Of a stretch of DNA of 64,000 nt, positions 43,087-53,530 are shown piece by piece. Source of the DNA: Serratia bockelmannii. GTDB lineage: Bacteria; Pseudomonadota; Gammaproteobacteria; Enterobacterales; Enterobacteriaceae. Numbering within the stretch: the first letter of the stretch is position 1; the number at the start of each line of letters is the position of its first letter. The stretch lies in assembly GCF_008011855.1 (NCBI RefSeq), contig NZ_VOUX01000005.1:124001-188000 (forward strand), written 5' to 3'. The position numbers were made by a program, and so were the translations under genes. The notes beneath the pieces were generated by a model, which ran no database searches, was not told the DNA's origin, and worked only from the letters and a program-made list of their open reading frames with translations.

Positions 43087-44430
43087 ATGAAACAGATAAA
43101 TGCAGAACTGGCCTGTGATAAAAATACGGCATCGTCCGAATCCTCAGGATTAATTAATCAACTTCGTCAAATAGATATCGGCGCGGTACCGATCGCGTTG
43201 TTTATCACGATTTGCGCCATCGTGGCGATTTCCGCCTATGCCAACTTCCTGCCGAAAAATATGATCGGCGGCCTGGCAGTGATAATGACGCTGGGCTTTG
43301 CGCTGGCTCAGTTGGGAAAAAGCATTCCCGTGCTGCGCGATATCGGCGGGCCGGCCATTCTGTGTTTGATGGTGCCCTCGGTGCTGGTCTATTTCAATGT
43401 CTTCCAGCCCAACGTTATGGGCACCGTCCATCTGCTGATGAAAGACGCCAACCTGCTTTATTTCGTCATCGCCAGTCTGGTGGTCGGCAGCATTCTCGGC
43501 ATGAACCGGGTGATCCTGATCCAGGGGATGATTCGCATGTTCGTGCCGCTGGTGGTGGGTACGATCACGGCGGTGATCACCGGGCTGCTGGTGGGCAAGC
43601 TGTTCGGCTTTACCTTCTATCACACCTTCTTCTTCATCATCGTGCCAATCATCGGTGGCGGCATCGGCGAGGGGATTTTACCGCTGTCGCTGGCCTATTC
43701 GGCGATCCTGGGCTCGACGCCGGACGTCTACGTCGCGCAGCTGGCGCCGGCGGCGGTGCTGGGTAACATCTTCGCCATCGTGACCGCCGGGGTGTTGGCG
43801 CGTATCGGCATGCAGCGCAAGGCGCTGAGCGGCGACGGCATGCTGATCCGTTCGGCGCAGGAGAACGCGATGTTCGCCATCAAGGAGCAAAGCGGCAACG
43901 TCGATTTCCAACTGATGGGCGGCGGGCTGCTGGTGATCTGCGCCTTCTTTATCGTCGGCGGCCTGTTCGAACACATCGTGCATATTCCCGGCCCGGTGCT
44001 GATGATCCTGTTCGCGGTGCTGTGCAAGTACTGCCGGGTGATCCCGGCCTCGATGGAAACCGGCGCGCACAGTTTCTACAAGTTCGTCTCCACGGCGCTG
44101 GTGTGGCCGCTGATGATCGGTCTGGGCATGCTGTACGTGCCGCTGGAAAGCGTGGTGGCAGTGTTCTCGGTCGGTTATGTGGTGGTCTGCGGCTCGGTGG
44201 TGCTGTCGATGGGGCTGGTCAGTTTCCTGATTGCGCCTTACCTGAAGATGTTCCCGGTGGAGGCGGCAATCGTCACCTGTTGTCACAGTGGCCTGGGCGG
44301 CACCGGCGATGTGGCGATCCTGTCGGCGTCGAACCGTATGGGGCTGATGCCATTCGCCCAAATCGCCACGCGCATTGGCGGCGCTTCCACGGTCATTGGC
44401 GCGACGCTATTGCTCGGTTGGTTAGTCTGA
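43087..44430 (+). CDS. 2-hydroxycarboxylate transporter family symporter (CitS/MaeN type)
   Basis: A 447-residue inner-membrane protein with about eleven spans. The two reentrant-loop signatures of the 2HCT family are present: GGGIGEG near residue 193 and GLGGTGD near residue 400. FQPNVMGTVHLLMKDANLLYF and FYKFVSTALVWPLMIGLGMLYV also fit. Members import citrate or malate with sodium or protons. Substrate is undecided between citrate and malate; no citrate lyase or two-component genes are adjacent. A clear terminator follows. Confidence 0.88.
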   Translation: MKQINAELACDKNTASSESSGLINQLRQIDIGAVPIALFITICAIVAISAYANFLPKNMIGGLAVIMTLGFALAQLGKSIPVLRDIGGPAILCLMVPSVLVYFNVFQPNVMGTVHLLMKDANLLYFVIASLVVGSILGMNRVILIQGMIRMFVPLVVGTITAVITGLLVGKLFGFTFYHTFFFIIVPIIGGGIGEGILPLSLAYSAILGSTPDVYVAQLAPAAVLGNIFAIVTAGVLARIGMQRKALSGDGMLIRSAQENAMFAIKEQSGNVDFQLMGGGLLVICAFFIVGGLFEHIVHIPGPVLMILFAVLCKYCRVIPASMETGAHSFYKFVSTALVWPLMIGLGMLYVPLESVVAVFSVGYVVVCGSVVLSMGLVSFLIAPYLKMFPVEAAIVTCCHSGLGGTGDVAILSASNRMGLMPFAQIATRIGGASTVIGATLLLGWLV

Positions 44431-44450
44431 GTCCAGAGTTTCTTATGGAT

Positions 44451-44479
44451 AACCGGGGTTGGATTGCCCCGGTTTTTTT
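44451..44479 (+). terminator. intrinsic terminator after the carboxylate transporter
   Basis: AACCGGGG (44451-44458), eight-base loop, CCCCGGTT (44467-44474), then five more T residues. Confidence 0.85.
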
Positions 44480-46180
<1,701 letters not shown>

Positions 46181-46299
46181 TGCAGGCAACAAAAATAGGG
46201 CGTTTTGGGCAAAAACCCGACAATTCCTATTAATTACGTCATATTAGCGTGACATAGTAGCGCGCAGAAGGCCGGGCTTGCATACCTCGGGCTTCTGTC

Positions 46300-46328
46300 G
46301 AATCGCCAACCTTTTCGGTTGGCGATTC
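46300..46328 (+). terminator. hairpin after the serralysin gene
   Basis: GAATCGCCAACC (46300-46311), TTTTC, GGTTGGCGATTC (46317-46328), a perfect 12-bp stem followed by ATTTT. It overlaps the stop codon of the convergent gene at 46327. Confidence 0.65.
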
Positions 46329-46536
46329 ATTTTCCGCCTTTCAGCATGTTGATGGCGGCGCCGAGTAGGATGCGCCGTTCGATATCGTTGCTGTCCGCCA
46401 ACTGCCGCGCCAGATGTTTTTCCAGCGTTTCCACCGACAGCGCTTCACCGCGATGGCGCAGCTGCATCACGCCGTCGCCGATCAGGCGTGCGACCTCATC
46501 CCATACGGGTTTAATCTCCTGTTCCGAGAACGTCAT
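46327..46536 (-). CDS. small hypothetical protein, 69 aa
   Basis: MTFSEQEIKPVWDEVARLIG, then a helical body and the C-terminus ERRILLGAAINMLKGGK. Soluble, no cysteine. GAGGTG sits 6 bases before the ATG at 46536. No family recognised; the stop lies in the arm of the serralysin terminator hairpin. Confidence 0.6.
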   Translation of the reverse strand: MTFSEQEIKPVWDEVARLIGDGVMQLRHRGEALSVETLEKHLARQLADSNDIERRILLGAAINMLKGGK

Positions 46537-46695
46537 GGTCTACACCTCGGTGGGTTGATTTTTGCCCAATGTAACAGCTGAACTGCGGCTTCGCTACCCG
46601 CCGCCTAAAACAGGAAGCATAAAAAACAAGCCATCAGTATTTCTTCTGGTTTTTACGCTCAATACTGACGGTGTCGAAAAGCAGGAGAAAACATC

Positions 46696-46848
46696 ATGAA
46701 CTGGGTCGAAACCTTGGCGGAGTACTACCGCCTGAGCCGCACGGGTGAAACGCAGCATTGGCTGTGTCGCCGCTGGTTGCTTCAGGGGGAGGCGCGTTTG
46801 GCCTATTTGCAGGAGTTGCTGGAGCCGACCGCGCCACGGCGGCGATGA
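46696..46848 (+). CDS. small basic protein, 50 aa
   Basis: MNWVETLAEYYRLSRTGETQ begins after AGGAG at 46683-46687, 8 bases before the ATG. The protein is rich in Trp, Arg and Leu (HWLCRRWLLQGEARLAYLQE) and ends with an arginine run, suggesting an amphipathic helix. Function unknown. The ribosome site and proper stop support it, although it is shorter than usual annotation cut-offs. Confidence 0.5.
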   Translation: MNWVETLAEYYRLSRTGETQHWLCRRWLLQGEARLAYLQELLEPTAPRRR

Positions 46849-46886
46849 ACAGGGCGCCGGCGTTCGGCCGGCGTCGTCTCGCGGCA

Positions 46887-46994
46887 TTAACCGAAGGCGA
46901 TCGCCGCCCAACGTAACAGCAGCAACGCCAGGCAGATCAGCAGCAGCACCACGACCATTTTACTGAGCTTGTTGCCCATGCGTTTTGTTGCCAC
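46887..46994 (-). CDS. tiny membrane protein, 35 aa
   Basis: Reads MATKRMGNKLSKMVVVLLLI and continues as a single hydrophobic helix (about residues 13-28) ending RWAAIAFG. A GTG start at 46994 is supported by AAGGGG 8 bases upstream; an ATG at 46979 is the alternative. Positive N-terminus and one span suggest an inner-membrane microprotein. It starts 12 bases after the stop of a similar tiny membrane gene, so the two are likely cotranscribed. Confidence 0.5.
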   Translation of the reverse strand: MATKRMGNKLSKMVVVLLLICLALLLLRWAAIAFG

Positions 46995-47006
46995 GTTGCG
47001 CCCCTT

Positions 47007-47117
47007 TTAGCTGAAATACCACCCGCCGGCGAGGGTGATGAGGACAAGCGTCACTAACGCGACGCCGTTGAGTAAATCGCTGAAGGTATCGTCAGCATCG
47101 ATGTCATTTTGCTGCAT
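47007..47117 (-). CDS. tiny membrane protein, 36 aa
   Basis: Acidic N-terminus (MQQNDIDADDTFSDLL) followed by one span (about residues 17-34, NGVALVTLVLITLAGGWYF). AGGCGG precedes the ATG at 47117. It is upstream partner of the 35-residue basic membrane protein, giving an acidic-headed and a basic-headed pair. Family unknown. Confidence 0.5.
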   Translation of the reverse strand: MQQNDIDADDTFSDLLNGVALVTLVLITLAGGWYFS

Positions 47118-47317
47118 GTTACCGCCTGGCGGTCGCCATTGGGTGAATAATGTTCACAGTATGCGCCCGGCAGCGCGGCAGGCACAGCGAAGAAAGGTAA
47201 AAACGCGTAAAAGTGGCGCTGGCAAAACGCGCAGTCGCGCTTGCGACGGATGCAGACGGCCGGCAATACGTTGTACTATCCTGTCTGCATTGATGCATTT
47301 TTCCTAAAGGTATAATC

Positions 47318-47710
47318 ATGGCGACGGCAATTCCACAGAAATACGAGCACCTTGAGCGCTGGGCGTTCGGCGATACCGAGCAGCAGGCCGATGAAGTCGT
47401 GCAATTGATCCTCAATGGCACCAAAACGGCCACCTGTTCTAACCTGGACGGCGAAGGGATCCCACAGGCCGGCGATCTGTTCCTGGTGGTGGACGGCAAG
47501 GGTGAGCCGGTTTGCGCAGTCGAGTTGACCGCGGTGGAAATGAAAACTTACGATCAGGTTGATGAAGCGCACGCCTTTGCCGAAGGCGAGGGCGATCGCT
47601 CGCTGGCGCACTGGCGCAAAGAGCTGCAGCGCTTCTTCGAAGAGTATGACCTGTTCTCGCCGGATATGACGCTGGTGCTGATGAATTTCAAAGTCGTCGA
47701 CAAATTTTAA
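47318..47710 (+). CDS. ASCH domain protein
   Basis: A 130-residue RNA-binding-like (PUA-related) domain protein. The ASCH signature GTKTATCSNL with conserved Lys and Thr lies near residues 34-43, followed by GDLFLVVDGKGEPVCAVEL and a C-terminal LAHWRKELQRFF. Related ASCH proteins include nucleases and N4-acetylcytidine amidohydrolases; this one is longer than E. coli YqfB and its activity is unknown. AAAGG precedes the ATG. Four bases separate it from the next gene. Confidence 0.82.
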   Translation: MATAIPQKYEHLERWAFGDTEQQADEVVQLILNGTKTATCSNLDGEGIPQAGDLFLVVDGKGEPVCAVELTAVEMKTYDQVDEAHAFAEGEGDRSLAHWRKELQRFFEEYDLFSPDMTLVLMNFKVVDKF

Positions 47711-47714
47711 TCTT

Positions 47715-48314
47715 ATGCGCGCCGTTCCCTACGAGTGCCAGTGGGCGAGCCCGGAGCTGGCCGCCGATCTGATCGCCGGCCGCGCGACGCTGGCGCAAGA
47801 CGAAAATTGGGCGCGCAGCGGCGCCCGCGATCGGGCAGAGTACGTCGAGTGGGCCAACCACGTGTGCGGCATGGCCTGCCTGAAAATGGTGCTGGGCCAC
47901 CGCGACGGCGAAGCGCCGCCGCTGCTGGAGCTGGCGCGCCGCAGCCTGCCCTACGGCGCCTATGTACGCGAAGGTGAGCGGATAAAGGGGCTGATTTATG
48001 CGCCGTTCGTCGAGTATGTGCGCGAGCAGTTCGCGCTGCAAGCGGAGGTGAAGGTGGGGCTAGAGGCCGCCGAGGTGCCGGCGCTGCTTCATGAATGCCG
48101 CTACTTTATCGCCTCGGTGCATCCCTCCATTCGCCGGCCGGAGAGTACGCCGCCGCAGCGGGGCGGGCATCTGGTGCTGATCACCGCCGCCGATGCGCAA
48201 AGCGTGATCTTCCACAATCCTTCGGGCGACAGCCCGGCGACGCGCGAGCGGGTGCACCTGCCGCTCAGCCGCTTCGCCCCTTTCTTTGCAGGCCGCGGCA
48301 TCGCCATCGCATAA
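47715..48314 (+). CDS. C39-like cysteine peptidase-fold protein
   Basis: A 199-residue protein with a papain-like dyad: Cys in HVCGMACLKMVL (about residues 49-60) and His in RGGHLVLITAADA (about 150), then Asn in IFHNPSG. This matches C39-like peptidase domains. No signal peptide and no adjacent bacteriocin or ABC transporter, so a cleavage partner is not visible. It begins 4 bases after the ASCH gene without its own ribosome site, implying translational coupling. Confidence 0.7.
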   Translation: MRAVPYECQWASPELAADLIAGRATLAQDENWARSGARDRAEYVEWANHVCGMACLKMVLGHRDGEAPPLLELARRSLPYGAYVREGERIKGLIYAPFVEYVREQFALQAEVKVGLEAAEVPALLHECRYFIASVHPSIRRPESTPPQRGGHLVLITAADAQSVIFHNPSGDSPATRERVHLPLSRFAPFFAGRGIAIA

Positions 48315-48347
48315 AAAAACGCGCTGTTTCCGATGAAAACAGCGCGT
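48312..48347 (-). terminator. intrinsic terminator of yebV
   Basis: On the minus strand ACGCGCTGTTT, seven-base loop, AAACAGCGCGT (48347-48319) is followed by seven T residues. It ends the leftward yebV transcript within the 3' end of the plus-strand peptidase-like gene. Confidence 0.88.
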
Positions 48348-48369
48348 CGTCAGCAGTTCTGATGCATTT

Positions 48370-48609
48370 TCATGCCAGCCGCATCACCCAGGCGTCCGCT
48401 TGCCGATCGTAGTGTTGCTTGTACAGCAGCGACTGTTTGCCGTCGAGGATGGCCGGGATGCTGGTATGTTCATCCCAGCCGTCCAGCTGCATGCACAGAT
48501 CCGGATCGGACTTGCAGGGAATGCTCAGGGTGCCGGTGCGGTCGGCGTCGGCGTGAAGATGCGCGTCATCGACCTCGAAGCTGCCAATTTTTACGACGGT
48601 TTTGCTCAT
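48370..48609 (-). CDS. yebV: YebV family protein
   Basis: A 79-residue protein, MSKTVVKIGSFEVDDAHLHA..., with IPCKSDPDLCMQLDGWDEHT and the C-terminal DRQADAWVMRLA, very close to E. coli YebV. In E. coli yebV directly follows rsmF (yebU); here the Csu pilus operon lies between them. AAGGAG is 5 bases before the ATG. Function unknown, soluble. Confidence 0.87.
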   Translation of the reverse strand: MSKTVVKIGSFEVDDAHLHADADRTGTLSIPCKSDPDLCMQLDGWDEHTSIPAILDGKQSLLYKQHYDRQADAWVMRLA

Positions 48610-48744
48610 GGGAACTCCTTGCTCAATGGTGTGGTAGGAGGTTAGACCAGTTCGGCCATTGGTAAGAGCATAGCCAAATGAGCAAAAAATGCCACATAAA
48701 AATTACATTTTGGAAACAATTTCCACGCCGGCAAAACACAACGC

Positions 48745-49677
48745 CTAGTACTCCACCACAAAACTGAGCGTGTCCTGATAGCTGCCGACCGCCACTTCCG
48801 TCTGCGCCGCATTGACCGCCGCCTTATACGGGATGCTTTGCGCCAGGCCGGTGCCGGCGCCGCTCTGTTTGTTGGTGCTATCCCAAACGGTCGTCGTATT
48901 AGGCAAGTAAATCTGGTACTGCATGAAATTGCTGGTACCGCTTTTCATGCGTCGCCAACCGGAGACCGGGTTATTGCCGTTGGTGAAATAGGTGTTGTAT
49001 CCCTCGGTTTTGGTGCAGGTCAGGGTGATGCTCTGATTGACAGGATTGAACTGCCCGACCAACGCCATGCTGCCGAAGTTGACGTTGGGCGCGGTGCCGA
49101 TCAGGCAGTCTTTGGTGATGGTGACGCTGACGCTGACCGTGCTGGGTTTGTCGACGCCGTCCCACCAAACGCACAGGCCGAGCACGCCCAGGCCGCAAAT
49201 ATGGTAATTCCAGATCAGGTTGATGCTGTCGGTATAGGTGCCTGCGCGCACGTTGGCGCCGGCGGTGGTTTTGATATACAGCGGAAAGTTGACGTTGGAG
49301 GAAATCAGGATCAGCGACAGCAGGTTTAGCGAGCTGTAGTCGATGGTTTGGCCGATGCTGTAAGGATATTGGTAGTTGGCGTCGGGGTAGATCAGATAAG
49401 CGATTTTATCGCCGGAACCGTCGGTGTTGGCAACCGCCATATTGTTGGTGGTGGAGGCGATCTTGACCGTGACGGTGTTTTGCGTGAGCAAATTGAGGCC
49501 GAGGCCGGTGCAGTTGAGGCCGGCGGTGCCCTGGGCGTTGATCTGCCCATTGTAGACCACGAAAGAGCTGCTCCCCGGTAAGGTGACGGTGCCGTTGGTG
49601 GTGGCGCAGTCGGCGAATGCGCGCTGACAGAGCAGCAGCGAAAGGGTTAACAATAAGGCTTTCAATCCCCGAAACAT
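48745..49677 (-). CDS. csuE: Csu-type tip adhesin (two spore coat U domains)
   Basis: A 310-residue exported protein. Signal peptide ends QRAFA near residue 22. Two SCPU domains follow: an N-terminal one with a disulfide (DCATTNGTV ... LNCTGLG) acting as the receptor-binding part, and a C-terminal pilin-type domain (ITKDCLIGTAPNVNFGSM ... SYQDTLSFVVEY). This is the architecture of CsuE, the tip subunit of Csu pili that sticks to hydrophobic surfaces. GGAGAG lies upstream. Last gene of the six-gene operon. Confidence 0.85.
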   Translation of the reverse strand: MFRGLKALLLTLSLLLCQRAFADCATTNGTVTLPGSSSFVVYNGQINAQGTAGLNCTGLGLNLLTQNTVTVKIASTTNNMAVANTDGSGDKIAYLIYPDANYQYPYSIGQTIDYSSLNLLSLILISSNVNFPLYIKTTAGANVRAGTYTDSINLIWNYHICGLGVLGLCVWWDGVDKPSTVSVSVTITKDCLIGTAPNVNFGSMALVGQFNPVNQSITLTCTKTEGYNTYFTNGNNPVSGWRRMKSGTSNFMQYQIYLPNTTTVWDSTNKQSGAGTGLAQSIPYKAAVNAAQTEVAVGSYQDTLSFVVEY

Positions 49678-49697
49678 AGTGACTCTCCGTCGTTGAA

Positions 49698-52178
49698 TTA
49701 GCGGCAGACAACCGGGCCGACGCGCTGGATGCCCTGAGGCTTCGCCAGACTGAATTCCGCCTGGCACGGCGGGCCGCCGTCGGCCGGGATCACGCTCAGG
49801 CGATTGTGTTGTTGCACCGGGTCGATATAGGTCATGCCATCCCAACCGACATAGCTTTGCTGATGGCCGCCAACCACCGCCACCTGGCTGCCGTTGGCCA
49901 GCGGTTTGCCTTGCTCGTCAACCAGTTCGACGTCGGCGGCGGAGATGGGTTGGATGGGGAACTCGACCAGAAAACCGCTGTGATCGCGAATGGCGACGGT
50001 TTTTTCCACCGTCGGCAGCGCGACGTCGGCGGGCAGGCTGAGCGGATCAATCTGGAATTTCGCATGGTAGTAAGAGGTGACGGTCGGCACCAGTAAATAG
50101 CCCTGGGCATCGGTCTTGCCGATCGGCTGGTTCTCATAGCTCACCGGAATGTCGGCGTATCCTTGCGTGGACACCAGCGCAAAGGCATCGTTGATGGTGT
50201 TGGTGGCGTACACGCCGCCGTTCATCGCCACCAGCGAACCGCTGATTTCTCCCCAGTGGTTGGTTTCATCACGGGTACCGTATACGCCCGCTCGGGCTTC
50301 GAGCCTGCGGGTGCGCCAGGTCAGATCCGCCTGGCGGTAATCGCCGCCGCTCGGGTTATTGGCGTAGGCCAGATTCCAACCGAAACCGCCATCAGTCGGC
50401 GCGGCGCGGCTGTAGCTGACGCGTTCGCTCCAGCGGTTGTTGTTGTCGCGCGCGGCGCTGAAGCTGGCGGTACCCCAACTGTCGAACGGAATGGAGAGCT
50501 GCAGTTGGGCACTGTAACCGCTGCTGCCGATTTCCCGGTTCAGCGAGGCGTACAGGCTGCTGTTGCGCCAAAGTGACACACTGTAGGACAGGTTCATCAG
50601 GCGAGTTCGTTGGGCGATGGCGTCGCGTACGTCAAAATAACCGGCGCCGAGGCTGCCGAGCCGGCCCAGGCTGACGCTGCCGGTCAATTGATCGGTGCGG
50701 CGGCTCAGACGGTAGTCGCTTTTATACACGGAAATGTCGCCAAAATCGGCGCTGCGCAGGATACGTTGCGCGTTGAGGCTGAAGCGTGAGTTGCTGTAGG
50801 TGTAGCCAAAACTGCTCTGATCGCCGTGGTTGCCGGTGTAGCGATAGACGGGCTGGGGATCCGGCTGTTGCAACGGCCTGCCGGTCAGCGGGTCATAATA
50901 CGTGGGGGATTGTATCGGCCGGCCACCGTTAAACGCTTCGTCGCCGGCCTGGCTGACGCTGTAGGACGCGTTGAAAACCCCCCATTGTCCGACGCGAATG
51001 TCGGCGCCGCCGCCGCCGACCGCCAATTCGGCTGCGCCTTCGGCGCGTCCTTCCAGGGTTAACCAATCAGTGACGCCGTAACGTAAACTGGCGCTGCCTA
51101 CCCATTGCCCGTAATCGGCAGAATTCAACCCGTAGTTGCGCCGCAGCAAACCGGTGGAAACGCTGAAATCGCTCATGCCGGTCTGCAGCAGGTTGCTGGC
51201 CACGTAGAACGGCACCGTGGTGCTGACCTGACGGCCGAGGGCGTCGGTGGTGACGACCGTGGCCTGACCCGCGCCGTTAATGTAGGGCACGCTGTTGAGG
51301 GTAAACGGCCCGGGATTGATGTTGGTGGTGCTGTTTTTATAGCTGTTGATGTATAAATCGACGCTGCTGGGCAATGCCGCCTGGCCGGAAAACTGCGGTA
51401 GCGGATAGGTGATAAGATCCGGGCGTACCGCGAAATTGCGCGCCAATTGCAAGCCGCCGATGCGCACGGCGCTGCTCCAGGGGAGCGAGCCGGTGGTTAA
51501 GTCACCGGCGATCACACTCAGCATCCGCTGGTCATCGTTGAAGCGCCAGTAGCTGTCGTATCGAATATAGCGGCCGCCATCGTCGTTTGGCCCGCCGTTA
51601 AACCCGCTGCGGTAGATGCCGGTGTTGGCGATGACGCCGAAACCGTCGAACAGCCGCTGTTCGCTCCACGCCGACAGGTAGCCTGGTCGGCCATTGCCGT
51701 TGCTTTGGCTGGCATAGATGTCGTAGTTAAACAGCAAACCCAGGCTGCTTTGCGCCGGCAAGCGTTGCAGCGGTGAATGGGCGCCGATGGTTTGCTGCGG
51801 CAACCAGTCGTTGGGCACGTTGATCAGCAACTGCTGGCTCTCGCCGCTGTAGCTGACATCCACCTTCTCCAGCCGATCGACGGCGATGTCTTTCGCCTGT
51901 TTATCCGCTACCGGCAGCCCGGCGTCGAGCAGTTGCTGGGGCGTCATGTAGTAATGGCCGCCGCGGTAGTTGACTGGCACGACGTTGCCGGTTTGGCGCC
52001 CGTTGACGACCGGCTCCAGATACAGCGTGGTGTCCGGCATGCTGATGGCGCTGGGCGGCGGGGGCAGATCGTCGCCGAACGCGAACGGCAGCCAGCCGCC
52101 GGCCGCCATGCTCAGCATGGCAAACGCCAGCGGCTTGAGGTTGAAACGCCGCGTCGATAGCCTCCCTGTCGGCTGCAC
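49698..52178 (-). CDS. csuD: archaic (Csu-type) fimbrial usher
   Basis: An 826-residue outer-membrane usher. A signal peptide (FAMLSMAAGGWLPFAFGDD) precedes the N-terminal periplasmic domain, a 24-strand barrel with a plug, and C-terminal domains with a cysteine pair (GPPCQAEF ... GPVVCR). Blocks such as SVDLYINSYKNSTTNINPGPF and TTDALGRQVSTTVPFYVASNLL are usher-typical. It is GTG-started at 52178, 7 bases after the chaperone stop with GAGG 5 bases upstream. It secretes and assembles the pilin subunits. Confidence 0.9.
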   Translation of the reverse strand: MQPTGRLSTRRFNLKPLAFAMLSMAAGGWLPFAFGDDLPPPPSAISMPDTTLYLEPVVNGRQTGNVVPVNYRGGHYYMTPQQLLDAGLPVADKQAKDIAVDRLEKVDVSYSGESQQLLINVPNDWLPQQTIGAHSPLQRLPAQSSLGLLFNYDIYASQSNGNGRPGYLSAWSEQRLFDGFGVIANTGIYRSGFNGGPNDDGGRYIRYDSYWRFNDDQRMLSVIAGDLTTGSLPWSSAVRIGGLQLARNFAVRPDLITYPLPQFSGQAALPSSVDLYINSYKNSTTNINPGPFTLNSVPYINGAGQATVVTTDALGRQVSTTVPFYVASNLLQTGMSDFSVSTGLLRRNYGLNSADYGQWVGSASLRYGVTDWLTLEGRAEGAAELAVGGGGADIRVGQWGVFNASYSVSQAGDEAFNGGRPIQSPTYYDPLTGRPLQQPDPQPVYRYTGNHGDQSSFGYTYSNSRFSLNAQRILRSADFGDISVYKSDYRLSRRTDQLTGSVSLGRLGSLGAGYFDVRDAIAQRTRLMNLSYSVSLWRNSSLYASLNREIGSSGYSAQLQLSIPFDSWGTASFSAARDNNNRWSERVSYSRAAPTDGGFGWNLAYANNPSGGDYRQADLTWRTRRLEARAGVYGTRDETNHWGEISGSLVAMNGGVYATNTINDAFALVSTQGYADIPVSYENQPIGKTDAQGYLLVPTVTSYYHAKFQIDPLSLPADVALPTVEKTVAIRDHSGFLVEFPIQPISAADVELVDEQGKPLANGSQVAVVGGHQQSYVGWDGMTYIDPVQQHNRLSVIPADGGPPCQAEFSLAKPQGIQRVGPVVCR

Positions 52179-52185
52179 CTGGGCC

Positions 52186-52950
52186 TCAATAAGACGGAAT
52201 GGCTACGGGCTGTTTGTTGTCATTGACCGTGGCCATCAGCTTGCCGCTGCTGAAACCGCCGGCGGGTGGCAAAGCGAAGCGCATCTGTGAACCGGGCAGC
52301 ACGTATCCCATCAGGCCGGGATTTAGGCTGCGCCCTTGCAGCGTCACTTTCGAGATTCGGGCATGCACTGCGCCTTGATTTCGCACCTCCAGCCAGCGTT
52401 CGCTGCTTTGCTGCTGTAAACGATAGCTGAGCTTGGGTTGGCTGGCGGTCGCGTAATCGCGAGGTTTTTCGCTGTCCTGTTTGGTCCAAATCCCCTTGCC
52501 GCTGACGAACAGCGGCACCGAGTAGCGCATCTGGAATTTCAGCCCCATCTCTGCACCGCCGGGGGCGGCATCCGATGATTGTTCTTTCACCGGCACTTCA
52601 TCGACCAAAATGCGATAGGCGCGCTCCTGTCCCGCCGCCGGCGCCGACTGTTTGATCAGGCGTATCAGCTGGCGTTTGCCTGGCGCGATCGACGCCACCG
52701 GCGGACTGGCGATCACGTCGCTTTGGTTGCTGTAATCGTCTTTGCCGGCGGTTTGCTTCCAACCCAACACGCGAATTTGCATATAGACCGGTTTGCTGTC
52801 GCGATTTTCAAGCCACAGCGCGGTGGCCTGTTGTTGATCTTCAATCACTGGATCGATCGGCCAAATGAGAATGGAAGCCGCGGCCAGGGCGTGCTGTTGG
52901 CTTGCCAGGAGCAAGGCTGCCGTTAACGGCAGACGGAAGGGTATGCGCAT
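52186..52950 (-). CDS. csuC: Csu-type periplasmic pilus chaperone
   Basis: A 254-residue chaperone. Signal peptide ends QHALAA near residue 24; mature start ASILIWPIDPVIEDQQQATALWLENR shows the archaic-type hydrophobic N-terminus. The PapD-like subunit-binding region KRQLIRLIKQSA and the second Ig domain (WLEVRNQGAVHARISKVTLQG) follow. It donates a strand to SCPU pilins in the periplasm and delivers them to CsuD. Confidence 0.9.
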   Translation of the reverse strand: MRIPFRLPLTAALLLASQQHALAAASILIWPIDPVIEDQQQATALWLENRDSKPVYMQIRVLGWKQTAGKDDYSNQSDVIASPPVASIAPGKRQLIRLIKQSAPAAGQERAYRILVDEVPVKEQSSDAAPGGAEMGLKFQMRYSVPLFVSGKGIWTKQDSEKPRDYATASQPKLSYRLQQQSSERWLEVRNQGAVHARISKVTLQGRSLNPGLMGYVLPGSQMRFALPPAGGFSSGKLMATVNDNKQPVAIPSY

Positions 52951-52975
52951 AACTCAATCCTTATTGCAAAAAAAC

Positions 52976-53530
52976 TTAATAAGTGACCGTCAACAAGACC
53001 GTATCGCTGTAAACGCCACTGGTGGGCAGGGTACTGGTCGAAAACAGACGGGCGTAAACCTTGATTTCTTGCGTGCTACCGGTGGCGGCGACGGTCTGCG
53101 CCGCGCCGCCGTTAGCGCCATCGCCCCAAAGGGTGGCGTAGTTGCTGTCTTGATAAAGTTGATACAGCAGCGTTTCCGACGTGGCGGCGTTTTGTAATTT
53201 TCTGCCGCCGGCGATGGATCCGGTCACGTGATTGCCGACGCCGAGGGCCAGCGTGACGCTCAGCCCCGGGTTGCAGCGAAACAGCACCGAACCGGCGCCG
53301 CTGCTGGAGACGACGCTGACTGCGTTGCTCAGTGAGGACAACTGGCCGAAGTTCAGGGTGCCGAAGGTGGTCACGTCACTGACGCCGCTGCCCAATACGC
53401 AGCCTTTAACCACGGTTGCATTGACGGTGAACGGCTGGCTTTTGGTCAAGTCGTTGACGCCGGTATCGCTTTGGGCCGGGGAAAGCGGCAGGCAGAACAG
53501 CAAACCGCAAATTGAAGCGCGCATCGTCAT
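52976..53530 (-). CDS. csuB: Csu minor pilin (spore coat U domain)
   Basis: A 184-residue exported subunit: short signal (ICGLLFCLPLSPAQS), then an SCPU domain with NATVVKGCVLGSGVSDVTTFG, the second Cys in VLFRCNPGLSV and the C-terminal SGVYSDTVLLTVTY. The ATG at 53530 overlaps the TAA of the previous gene by one base, so translation is coupled; an ATG at 53524 is also possible. Fourth of the pilin-type genes by order from the 3' end; it corresponds to CsuB. Confidence 0.82.
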   Translation of the reverse strand: MTMRASICGLLFCLPLSPAQSDTGVNDLTKSQPFTVNATVVKGCVLGSGVSDVTTFGTLNFGQLSSLSNAVSVVSSSGAGSVLFRCNPGLSVTLALGVGNHVTGSIAGGRKLQNAATSETLLYQLYQDSNYATLWGDGANGGAAQTVAATGSTQEIKVYARLFSTSTLPTSGVYSDTVLLTVTY

